Shown piece after piece: positions 42,856 to 52,372 of a DNA stretch of 64,000 bases; position 1 is the first letter of the stretch; the number at the start of each line of letters is the position of its first letter. Location of the stretch: the NCBI GenBank assembly GCA_946965045.2, contig OX337238.1:930001-994000 (forward strand), in the 5' to 3' direction. The translations under genes were made by a program, and so were the position numbers. The notes beneath the pieces were generated by a model that saw only the letters and a list, made by a program, of their open reading frames with translations, was not told the origin of the DNA and made no database searches. Source of the DNA: Epithemia pelagica (Eukaryota; Bacillariophyta; Bacillariophyceae; Surirellales; Surirellaceae).

Positions 42856-44915
42856 TTCCATTCCGTGATTATCCTTTTATGACCAATTACCACTTACTTA
42901 TCCTTAGTAATGTCTTACATGAAGAAGGTACCCCTTTTCCCGTCACTGGCATCTCTAATACATTGACAAGTCCATTGCCAGGATGCCTGATCGTAAATCC
43001 AAGTTCATCCTTCCGCCTCTACAGACAAACCATCCGTCAATCCCTCCATTTGTTGCACATCCTAATGGTAAGCACAATCACTTTGGTTCCATTCAGGAGT
43101 ATGAACCATTTCTATAGATGAATTGGGTCGACGAGTCACGGGGTCGGTGGATGGACAAGCGAACGGAGAATGGAACCAGTATGACAGATGTCTCCATTGA
43201 CTGTGGTTGGAGAGCTGACCTGTTGTGCATCTTTCTGCACCCTTTCAATCCATGGCCAAATCCCAAATTCAGATCTATTCTAGAACTACTCCTCTAGAGG
43301 AGTATGGGAATAAGCATAGCACTCCTATTACTCTTATGAGATCACCACACACGACGACGAGCAGACGATCACGAAACAGCGTTGACGACACAACGGCAAA
43401 AACGACGCAACACGCAATCCAAGCATGACCTTGCTTCAGTTCTTCTTCTAGAGTGATCAGCAAAGTTTGTTGTCCACTGGATTGCTCCCACTGCAACCAC
43501 AATCATGGCGACCACAGCCTCGCAAACAATTTCGTCGAAGTCGTGATTCGTCGGGAGGTGGAAGCAACCGTAGCAATAGCAACAAATCAGGAGTGAAGCG
43601 TATGGCCGAATGGGAGTAGTATTGGTCGTCATCCAGGACGAGGGGGGAAGGAGAATATGATTCGAATTGGTCGTCTCCACGGCCACAGCAATGCGTCCAC
43701 AGAGCATAGGCACAAACCCTATCGTAAAAAAGACCTCATCCACTCGTCGGTAACACCAAACAACAGAAACGCAGAGAAGATCTACGCTCTCCACCTTGTT
43801 GTGCGATCTGGAAGTCAACCCAGAATCTCGGGAATGCTGACCTCATTTTTTCATAAATGGATGTTTCAGATGGTGAGTCACCGACGTAATGTGTCCGACG
43901 ACGACACGCACCAAAATTTTGTTCTTGCAAAGATTTCTAGCAGGTTACCTTTCCCGTCCAGATCTCTGGGGCCCTTTGATCCGTTGTTCCACTGGACTTG
44001 CCTTCTGCGAGCATGAAAGCTGTGTTTTTCCAAAAAGTTACTCCAGGAGTCCTATAAAAAGATTTGGTACGTTCGTCACGCGCGCCACCTTGTTCTCGCC
44101 ACCTCGCGATCTTGTGTCGAGCAATTCCACATGGACAGGCACAGCAACACGGGTCTTGTTTGGCGGGTGGTTGAGGTGCAGGTTTCGGGACAACGACCAA
44201 AATTCATACGAGGTCTTCCTATCTATGCGAACCATCACCGATAAACATGCGTGTGATTGTGATTCTTGTGTACAGCTTGTGAGAGAATAGTAATATCGAG
44301 CGATCTGAGTTCCATTGGCATCGAAAGACAAGATAGATTTATCGTATTGAATCTTGTCTATTCAATGACAGCCGATCAGAAGTATTGTTTGTTCACATGG
44401 GTTTGTGAGGAGGACCGTTCGAGCACCAACGTTTGTCACGCTTAAGTTAATGGGATGGGTATGCGTTGGCGAGTTTGGTGATCGTACTACTACAAAATAT
44501 TCAGTATGTGATCGAGGGTTATTTCGCCAGAGGCTGTTGGTTCGATAGACTTAGAGCCGGCGCGCGCAATGAATGGAAAGATTTTTGGTAGAATAATTAG
44601 AGGTATCACGATCGTGTAGCGCCGCTCAATATCTCTCATATTTTACGTTGGATCCGTACTGTTTCGGGCAGTCCTCGTACTTCCACCGGTGGCAAAACCT
44701 GTGCTCATTGTCGATCGTCCCAATCGCTTCCAGACACTTTCTCCATCTCACCGAAAGATCCAACAACGAGTGCATAGAAGTATAGTTTGTGCTATTGCTA
44801 TTGCTTTCACGCTGTATTTTTGTCCAAACACAAGCAAATCAAAGCAACAGAAATTTTTGGCGTGTGAGTCGTTTGTACGCTTCCCTAGTGAGTTTCGTTT
44901 GGGGGACAAAACAAC
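42856..44915. other. Long intergenic stretch, no convincing gene
   Basis: About 2 kb without a recognisable product on either strand; the longest frames (for example 43369-43818 minus) lack an ATG start and look like chance. It contains an 18-bp perfect palindrome at 43287-43304. The final part must contain the promoter of the 1803-residue gene. Confidence 0.4.
43287..43304. repeat. 18-bp perfect palindrome built from TACTCCT half-sites
   Basis: TACTCCTCTAGAGGAGTA is its own reverse complement. Each arm contains TACTCCT, the 7-mer that recurs in non-coding DNA across the window. It could be a dimeric regulator site; no binding data. Confidence 0.6.
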
Positions 44916-47900
44916 ATGGAGACGGCGGTAGCCGAAGTGGAAGCTGCAATGGCGCCTCAGGCTTCATCCGTGGTGTCGGAACCCGAAACCATGACGACGG
45001 AACCGACTTCTCCGACGACGGTTGCTAGCCCAGAATCCTCTTCTGAAAAGGGAACGACGCCCACAGAAGAAGAAACCCCAACCGCATCGGTCAATGAGAA
45101 AGCAATCGAGGATACGACTGCACCAACACCCGAAACCGCATTGGAAACACCTCCACCTCCCGTAAGCGGCGAAGCACCTTTAACAGAAACATCGGCGATG
45201 ACCGAAGAGCCAACGGTTACCGCTGCGGCCGATGACACTCCTACGTTGGCGGAACAGACGGAAGCAGACCCCGAACCTGCGGAGGAACCTGTAGAGGAAC
45301 CTGCCCCGGTGGTGGAGACGTCGCCATCAGCGACGGATGTAGCCGCGGCGGTGGTCGAAGACGGAGTTCGTAGCTTGAAAGAACAGTGCATGGCTGAATT
45401 GCGGTATTGGTCTACGTTGTTGCAAGAACAGAAAAGTGGTGAGGAACCAGAGAAAGATGAGGAAGAAATGGAAGATATCAAGCCTCTCCCCTCAGAGGGC
45501 GACCTTTTGTTTCTCTCTCCCAGCAACAAAACAACGGACAAGGAGAAGAACGCAGAAATCATGCAACAGATCTCAACTGGGACCTCGATTCAAGTACGCC
45601 GTTCACCTGATGACAAAGGTAAGGAGTCAAAGCGCAAAATCAATCCAACCTTGTCATCTTCCACGTCCATTGCCACCGGCCGTTCGTACGCAACCGGACG
45701 GTCATCGGTCGGCCGTCGCACGGTTGCGACTAACTTCACGACACCCACAAAGAAGACTACCGCATCATATGTGACCATTACTGGTCTTTTGAACTGGGAC
45801 AACGAATCGACTCACCAGGACGACAATGATGTTCCCAAAACGCTTTCTGGAGAAGCTCATTCGGCGTTTAAAAGTCCTACCGCGATGGCGGCAAGAAGAC
45901 TTGGCTCATGGAAGCAAAGGTCCTTCGATGAAGATGATGAGCCTGAAGATAAGGTAGAGTACTGGTGGGAACATCTCGAGAGCGATCCTCGCGGTGCGCC
46001 TACCCACGACGAAGCCGAGAACGGTTGCATCGTTTGGGGCTGCAATGCTCCTCTCACCAAGAAACATTCTCTCGGAGCGAACAGCTTCACGGAAGAACCC
46101 TATGTCGGATTCCGATCATCACCGACGCCACGCGGTCCTCGTTTTGTGGACATTTATGCCGCTGCGATTCAATGTGCCTGGCGTCGTCACCACGCCGAGT
46201 CGAAATACAACCGTATGCGTCGGGCTGCCCCGGTGATTCAGCGATCGTGGCGGTTCCGTTTCGGTTTAAAGAAACTGGTGACCCAGTACCGAACAGAGCA
46301 CATGCGCAAGTCGGCGGGACGTCATTCGCGTCTGGCAGCCAGTAAGAAACGAATCGAACTGCTTGTTCAGAAACAACGAGAGGAGGAAGAAGAAATCCGC
46401 GAAGCTATTCGCGAGGAAATTGAAGAACGAGCTGAAGAATTGCGAAACCAAAAAGAAAAAGAAGCAGCACTGCTCCGAATTCAGAAGGAAAAGGAAGCAG
46501 AAGAGTTCCGTAAACAAAAAGAACGTGAAGCTGAAGAATTCAGAAGGAAAACAGAGCTTGAAATCGAACAGTTCCGCATGGAAAAGGAGCTGGAAGCTGA
46601 GGAGATTCGTAAGCAAAAGGCAAAGGAAGCACAGGATGACATATCTAGAGTGCTGAGCACCGCCAGTGCTGAGATCAAGGACTTTCCCATCACCTCCGGA
46701 ATTTTGGCGAACCCCGAAGTCGATCCCTCGAAGGGGGATTGTGCCGTCACTTCTTCGGTGTTGGACTTTTTCCGAGTGGCGTTTTGCGACCCTGCAAGCA
46801 CTGATAAATCCCTTGACGCATCTCTGTTCGATAAAGGTATCGAATCATTCAAGCCCCTCTTGTCACAGTCTCACGAAGAAGAGGGAGACAAGCAAAAGGA
46901 CGAAAAGATACCTGATCAGACAAAAGATGAGCCACCCGTGGATACTGATCAAAAACTGGATAAGGCAATTGCAGAAGATGATAAGCCCGAGGCCGATACA
47001 GCCGAAGGAGAACAGAAAGAAGAATCCATGTGTGTCGTGCCTGAACAAGAAGCCAGCACCGATGAAGACCCAAGATACCAGACACTCTGCGAGTCGTCCA
47101 TTGATGTTGGCCCGGGACAGCCTGAGCAAGAAGAAGAAAAGCACACTCCTAGTGAAGACAAGAAAGAGGTTGACCAAGGCGCTGAGAAAGCCGGCGACGA
47201 CTCTGAGGAAGCAGGACAGTCGGAGCAAGAAGAGAAGCCGGCTGCTAGCGAAGACAAGAACGAGATCAAGGTTGACCAAGTCGATGAGAACACTGGTGAC
47301 GACTCTGAGCAAGAAGAAAAGCCGGCTGCTAGCGAAGACGAGAACGAGATCAAGGTTGACCAAGTCGATGAGAACACTGGTGACGACTCTGAGCAAGAAG
47401 AAAAGCCGGCTGCTAGCGAAGACAAGAACGAGATCATGGTTGACCAAGTCGATGAGAACACTGGTGACGACTCTGAGCAAGAAGAAAAGCCGGCTGCTAG
47501 CGAAGACAAGAACGAGATCAAGGTTGACCAAGTCGATGAGAACACCGGTGACGACTCTGAGCAAGAAGAAAAGCAGACTGTTGTTAGCGAAGACAAGAAC
47601 GAGACCAAGGTTGACCAAGTCGATGAGAAGACCGGTGACGACTCCGATGAGGCAGATGAAGGAGTCGCTCAGAAGAAAGAAGAGACAGCTGTAGATAGTG
47701 TAATTCTTGACGGCGAACAAGTCGTGAAAGAAGCCGATGTCACCACGACCAACATCGCAGGTGATGCAGCCACCGCTGAACCTGATGTTGCCGAAAAAGA
47801 ACAAGACAATGAAGGGGCTGAAGCGGGCAACTCAGCTGTTGATGCAGAACAAGATGTCGTTCCTTCCAACTCCCACAGCTTCACTTTTTTCCCCTGCTGT

Positions 47901-50327
47901 GCGAAAATGGGAGGACAAGACGAGGTTCCTTTCGACGAATCAAAATCGTTTGACATGAAAGAAACTCTCGCCGGAAACGGCGAGAGTCTTCTTGATCAAG
48001 TCGCCTCGGCGGAAGAAGCTATCGATGAGAACGCCGATGCTATCAAGACTGAACCACCTGTGAAGGAGACAGAACCTAAGGAGGTCGAATCGTCTGACGC
48101 TGCCATCAAACCTGATCAACCAGCTGAGGAAACAGAAACTAAGGAGGTCGAATCACCCACAGAGGAAAGTAACATGGAAGCAAAAAATCAGCTGGACCAA
48201 TCGGAAGAAAAGAAAGCGCTCGAGTCTGAGGATAAAATCGTGAAACCGGCGAGTCGAGAAGAGTTTCCTTTCGATGAAACAAAATCAAAAGACCTGACTT
48301 CAGGAGAGAAAGAAGACATCGATTTATCGAACGAAACCAATGGAAAACCGGACACTGTGGCAAGTGGAGTTACAACTGCACCCATCACCAAGGTGTGGAG
48401 AGTTGAGGACGAACCAACTCCATCTACCACCAACAATGTACTGCCTTGGAGAGTTGAGGACAAGGTTCTGCCATGGAGAGTTGAGGACGAACCAGCTCCA
48501 TCAGTTGTCAACAAGGTACTACCGTGGAGAGTTGAGGACGAACCAGCCAAGTCGACGACTAAGGTATGGAGAATCGAGGAAACTCTGTCTCCCAAGGAAG
48601 CCAAAGTGGAATCGACAACTGAGAAGAAGGATGGATCATTGAAGGTCCAGGAACCACTACAGCCGGAAAATGCCGAGAAGACCCAGGTCGATCAATCATC
48701 ATCTGGACAGGAGAACAAACAATCAGAAGCCCTGACGCTGACAAAGGAGGAGGAAAACGAGGATGCCACAGGAAAGGATAGCGAAGCAGTGGTTAAGGAC
48801 TCAGACGATCCGGTGACCAAAGATGAAGACGTCGTTGCCGTCGATGACACCAAATCAGAATCTGTTGTGGTGCCTGTTGCAACAACTCCTCGTACGTTTA
48901 ATTTCTTTTCTTGCTGGGGAACACAAGATGTTGTCGCTGATGCCCCACGATCCCTAATTGACGAGGTAGCCTCGGGCGTGGTGGGAGAAAGTGAGGTTCC
49001 TGCCCCAACTCAAACCGAACAGACTCAGTCTCTGGTGAAAGACGATGGAGAACAGCATGAAATGTCTAAACAAACTGACGAACCCAAGGAACCTGAGGAC
49101 AAAATGCCTGATGCTCCCGTCGAAATGGACAAAGAAGAATCTCTCTGTGAGAAGCCATTTGATGTCCCAGAAACAAAGCCTGCGTACGAAGACCTCTCAG
49201 TTCCGGTTGCCATTAAACACGACGACTCTACAGAAGCTGGACAAGAGTCGATAGAAGTGGCCATCAGCCACGCCACTCAGTCAATCGATAAGAACGATTC
49301 CGCAGGAAATGAAAAGGCTGGAAAAGAGCAAGAGGAGGATGAGGATGTGTGTCTCGACAGATTCAGCAGTAGAGAAGCTCTTCAAAAAGAGATTGTGTTT
49401 GAAGATGGCGGATCCAACATGGGCGAAAACATGCGCCAAAACACAAATTCTCTGCAATCTGACGAAAACGAGGATGCGGAGCGATTTAGCAGCAGTGCAG
49501 CTCTTGCAAATGCGATATTCCAGCAACTTGACTACCATGAGCAAGAAAAACAAGCACAACCAACAGTTGCAACGGAATCTTCCACAACGAAAGCGGAGCC
49601 CGCCACCGAAACTCCACAGGTCACGTCCAAGGAGTCAACCAAGACCGGAAGTGAGCAGGATGACCAGCTCGATGGGGATCATGATGATGATGTTCTCGAA
49701 AGTGGTACTTCCTCGGGTGATGGACAAGAATCGAATGCAGTCACATTGCAAGAATCAGATGCGTTCACCGCGATCCCGAGTGATTCCCGTAGTTTCACAA
49801 TGTTTAACTGTTGTGCCAACAAGATGGAAGATCATTGCGACATTCCGATCGAGGAATCCAAGTCGATCTTGTGCGAAGAGAAAGCTGGCAGTGACAACAA
49901 TGAACAAGAGAAGAAACATGTTGTTATCGAAAACCGGCCATCTCCTGTAAGCGTGGAAACTGATCATGTCGTTGGTGGTCCCATCAGTCCCATCAGTCCC
50001 ATCAAACAACAAAACTCGACCGACCAAAAGTTGGTCGAGCTGGAGCACAGGTTGATTCGATTGAGGAAACAAAAGTGCTTCGACGAATTGCTTGGCTTTG
50101 CAAACAGGGGCAAGAAGGTTTGGCTCAAGAATGGAAAATCAAGGTCAAAGAAAAGCAAAAAGATAGCCGCATCGAAACCACGAGCGGCGAGACCCACAGG
50201 TGGACGCAGCCCTCCGACTGTTGTGGCAAAAACTGAACAAAAGAACCAGGACGACAACAAGTCTTTTGAAGTGGACACTTTAGTCACGGGAAGTATCAAT
50301 TCCGTGTTGGCAGGTGAGACCCCGTAA
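44916..50327 (+). CDS. Giant IQ/coiled-coil protein with multiple internal repeats
   Basis: Single exon, 1803 residues, ATG at 44916. Order: acidic Thr/Pro/Glu-rich N-terminus; A-F-K-S-P-T-A-M-A-A-R-R-L-G (317-330), also present in the protein at 57718; two IQ motifs (A-A-I-Q-C-A-W-R-R-H-H at about 413, A-P-V-I-Q-R-S-W-R-F-R at about 438). A charged single-helix or coiled-coil of E-K-E-A-E-E-F-R-K-Q type repeats follows (about 471-575), then an acidic tail with five 28-residue repeats (769-907). Three motifs of S-F-x-F-F-x-C type recur (about 986, 1325 and 1623), as do four W-R-V-E-D repeats (about 1160-1210) and two R-F-S-S-x-x-A-L motifs. The end has R-L-I-R-L-R-K-Q-K-C-F-D-E-L-L (1712-1726) and a Lys-rich patch. 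IQ motifs predict calmodulin-family binding; the rest looks like a scaffold. No homologue is recognised. Confidence 0.75.
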   Translation: METAVAEVEAAMAPQASSVVSEPETMTTEPTSPTTVASPESSSEKGTTPTEEETPTASVNEKAIEDTTAPTPETALETPPPPVSGEAPLTETSAMTEEPTVTAAADDTPTLAEQTEADPEPAEEPVEEPAPVVETSPSATDVAAAVVEDGVRSLKEQCMAELRYWSTLLQEQKSGEEPEKDEEEMEDIKPLPSEGDLLFLSPSNKTTDKEKNAEIMQQISTGTSIQVRRSPDDKGKESKRKINPTLSSSTSIATGRSYATGRSSVGRRTVATNFTTPTKKTTASYVTITGLLNWDNESTHQDDNDVPKTLSGEAHSAFKSPTAMAARRLGSWKQRSFDEDDEPEDKVEYWWEHLESDPRGAPTHDEAENGCIVWGCNAPLTKKHSLGANSFTEEPYVGFRSSPTPRGPRFVDIYAAAIQCAWRRHHAESKYNRMRRAAPVIQRSWRFRFGLKKLVTQYRTEHMRKSAGRHSRLAASKKRIELLVQKQREEEEEIREAIREEIEERAEELRNQKEKEAALLRIQKEKEAEEFRKQKEREAEEFRRKTELEIEQFRMEKELEAEEIRKQKAKEAQDDISRVLSTASAEIKDFPITSGILANPEVDPSKGDCAVTSSVLDFFRVAFCDPASTDKSLDASLFDKGIESFKPLLSQSHEEEGDKQKDEKIPDQTKDEPPVDTDQKLDKAIAEDDKPEADTAEGEQKEESMCVVPEQEASTDEDPRYQTLCESSIDVGPGQPEQEEEKHTPSEDKKEVDQGAEKAGDDSEEAGQSEQEEKPAASEDKNEIKVDQVDENTGDDSEQEEKPAASEDENEIKVDQVDENTGDDSEQEEKPAASEDKNEIMVDQVDENTGDDSEQEEKPAASEDKNEIKVDQVDENTGDDSEQEEKQTVVSEDKNETKVDQVDEKTGDDSDEADEGVAQKKEETAVDSVILDGEQVVKEADVTTTNIAGDAATAEPDVAEKEQDNEGAEAGNSAVDAEQDVVPSNSHSFTFFPCCAKMGGQDEVPFDESKSFDMKETLAGNGESLLDQVASAEEAIDENADAIKTEPPVKETEPKEVESSDAAIKPDQPAEETETKEVESPTEESNMEAKNQLDQSEEKKALESEDKIVKPASREEFPFDETKSKDLTSGEKEDIDLSNETNGKPDTVASGVTTAPITKVWRVEDEPTPSTTNNVLPWRVEDKVLPWRVEDEPAPSVVNKVLPWRVEDEPAKSTTKVWRIEETLSPKEAKVESTTEKKDGSLKVQEPLQPENAEKTQVDQSSSGQENKQSEALTLTKEEENEDATGKDSEAVVKDSDDPVTKDEDVVAVDDTKSESVVVPVATTPRTFNFFSCWGTQDVVADAPRSLIDEVASGVVGESEVPAPTQTEQTQSLVKDDGEQHEMSKQTDEPKEPEDKMPDAPVEMDKEESLCEKPFDVPETKPAYEDLSVPVAIKHDDSTEAGQESIEVAISHATQSIDKNDSAGNEKAGKEQEEDEDVCLDRFSSREALQKEIVFEDGGSNMGENMRQNTNSLQSDENEDAERFSSSAALANAIFQQLDYHEQEKQAQPTVATESSTTKAEPATETPQVTSKESTKTGSEQDDQLDGDHDDDVLESGTSSGDGQESNAVTLQESDAFTAIPSDSRSFTMFNCCANKMEDHCDIPIEESKSILCEEKAGSDNNEQEKKHVVIENRPSPVSVETDHVVGGPISPISPIKQQNSTDQKLVELEHRLIRLRKQKCFDELLGFANRGKKVWLKNGKSRSKKSKKIAASKPRAARPTGGRSPPTVVAKTEQKNQDDNKSFEVDTLVTGSINSVLAGETP
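47220..47636 (+). repeat. 84-bp coding tandem repeat, 5 units
   Basis: Five units encode E-Q-E-E-K-P-A-A-S-E-D-K-N-E-I-K-V-D-Q-V (first 20 residues) followed by D-E-N-T-G-D-D-S. Units 2-4 are nearly identical at nucleotide level, indicating recent expansion or gene conversion; unit 5 carries an extra codon. Confidence 0.85.
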
Positions 50328-50874
50328 AGATTCGCACATTTCCATATCAACAATGATGGACTGGATTTTGATGGTTGAAGAAGAGAGTCCGAATGAATCA
50401 CGCTCCCTTTATATTACCATCTCTTTTTTATAACGTGTTTGTGTGGTGAAGTGAAGGTACAAACTCTGTGTATTATTATTATTAGCAAACAAGAATTATT
50501 TTCGAACTCTTCTATCTTCATTGTGTGCGTCAACTTAGGAACCAAGGACCACAACACTGGTTCTTCTTGAACCATCAATGTGTGTCAGGGAATCTTCCAT
50601 GCAAGCGTGGAGAAAGCGTTCCTCCACCTTCAGCTAGTACTCAAGTGGAGGGGATGATGAACGTTGAGATGGTTATGATCGGGCTTGAGATGTGTCATCT
50701 TCCACCATACTAGTAGGAGTACGAAAATAGACAAAGAGCTATGCTGGCTACCACTCCAACAGGCCTTATCCTAGTCCACGCGGAAGCAAAAACGTCTTGC
50801 CGGCGGCGGGCAACAATTTTTCAGTGTCCCAATGACAATGACGACCGTACAACACACAAAACACGAGAGAGCGA
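50328..50874. other. Intergenic / promoter of methyltransferase gene
   Basis: No gene seen. Contains an ATT microsatellite (about 50472-50485) and AGGAGTA at 50716, about 160 bases before the next start codon. Confidence 0.4.
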
Positions 50875-52137
50875 ATGGCCTTATTCCGTATGTCGAGGTT
50901 GGCGGTCCCTAAACATTCCTCCGTGGTCCCCATTGTTCAGCTTTTGGTTGTGGTTTTCCTAAGTTCCTGCATCATATTTGAGGTCACAGCTACCGGTCGT
51001 TTCGACGGTCATCGGAAGCACATCCAATCCTCGCGCAAGGCCTCATTGTCGTCCTTCTCCTCTTCCTTGGCGTTTCTCGTGCATCAACCACGGACAGCCT
51101 TGTCGTTGCAAGAGCAACTTCGTCACCTTGATTCTGAAGGAGTAAAACTATACAGCAACAACGACAGCGCAATGTGGATGAAGAAACATCATTCTCCCTC
51201 TGCCGAGCGCAACAAGGAACCCATCTGGAAGATCTTACAGGATTGTGTTCTCCCGAAACTCCTGCCTCCATCCTCTTCGATTTCTGATCCTTCCACTAAC
51301 AGTGCATTGAATGATGAGAAGAAGCCATTGTTAAGGATATTAGAAGTCGCCGCTGGATCGGGAGTCCACACTGTCTACTTTTCAAGTCGCTTGTTTGAAT
51401 ATCTCCAACATCAAAAACAACAATCCATCGAGGAAACTAAAAGCAGTAATGAGGATGACCAAGATGGAATGTTCTTGTGGCAGTCGACAGATCCGGAGCA
51501 GTCCTCCAGAGAATCGCAAGAAGCCTACATGGAAGATGAGTTGGTTCCATTCTCAAACAGTGGTGATGATGGAACCACAGTGCAACAGGAGCAAGCCATG
51601 CGTCTCTTGCGTCAATGCGTCTCCCCCACACCATTCAGTTTGACCTTGTCATCGGAAGGGATTCAAGAAGAGGACACCCGAACCAAGGTCTTGGCCGGGT
51701 CCTGGAATTTGATTGTCAACATTAACATGGTTCACATCTCTCCCTGGTCGGCCACACAAGGCCTCATGGTATTGGCTCGAGAAGCACTTGTACCAGGTGG
51801 GATCCTCTATCTCTATGGGCCCTACCACGTCAAGGAAACTCCCACAGCACCGTCCAACTTGTAAGTACGCAGGATTTGACTTGGCAATGTTTCTGTCGCG
51901 AACCGATGGTCGGGGGTGGCATTCGTTTGGACCAACCAATAATCCTCACAGATTCTTCCATTCTCGGTATTCTCTCGACCTAGAAAATTTGATGAGTTTC
52001 TCCGAGCAAAAGATCCTGGTTTCGGCCTTCGAAATCTCGAAGATGTCGTTGCCTTGGCCAAGCAAAACGAACTGGAATTAATCCAAACCATCGCCATGCC
52101 CGCCAACAATTTGAGTGTTATATTCCAACGACGGTGA
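50875..52137 (+). CDS. DUF938 / METTL26-type methyltransferase-like protein
   Basis: Exons 50875..51860 and 51984..52137 (intron 123 bp, GTAAGT...CTAG) give 379 residues. Family landmarks appear in order: S-P-S-A-E-R-N-K-E-P-I (about 102-112), the SAM-binding L-E-V-A-A-G-S-G-V-H-T-V-Y-F (about 158-171), I-N-M-V-H-I-S-P-W-S, G-G-I-L-Y-L-Y-G-P-Y, and P-S-N. Exon 2 then supplies F-D-E-F-L-R, G-L-R-N-L-E-D-V and the family's M-P-A-N-N-L-S-V-I-F-Q-R-R end. The splice is supported by restoration of this C-terminus. Residues 1-40 form a hydrophobic leader (V-V-P-I-V-Q-L-L-V-V-V-F-L-S-S-C), so it may enter the ER or a plastid, unlike bacterial and animal members. An acidic insertion of about 70 residues (180-250) is unusual. 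Substrate unknown. Confidence 0.85.
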
Positions 52138-52372
52138 GAATAAGACTGCAAAATTCGGCTAGTCGGTATTCTGAAGCTGTTTTGGAAGTACGTCCGCGAC
52201 AACATCGGTCTTGCTTGGATCCAATCTTCCTCAGACGTGTTCACTGCGCATCTTTGTGTCAGCGAAACTTCGATGTGCAGAAAAGGCCGAACCTACTCTG
52301 ACACTTGTGGAGACCACAATTGATCTGCTACGCATAAATTCATCTGATTCCATTTCATGAATTACTTAAAAT

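Noticed and set aside
43369-43818. Minus-strand membrane protein of about 149 residues
   Set aside because: The frame begins without an ATG, composition reflects antisense low-complexity DNA, and no domain or homologue is visible.
46863-47804. Minus-strand hydrophobic protein of about 313 residues
   Set aside because: Its repeats mirror the 84-bp acidic repeats of the plus-strand gene; antisense of Glu/Asp/Lys codons gives Phe/Leu/Ser-rich frames.
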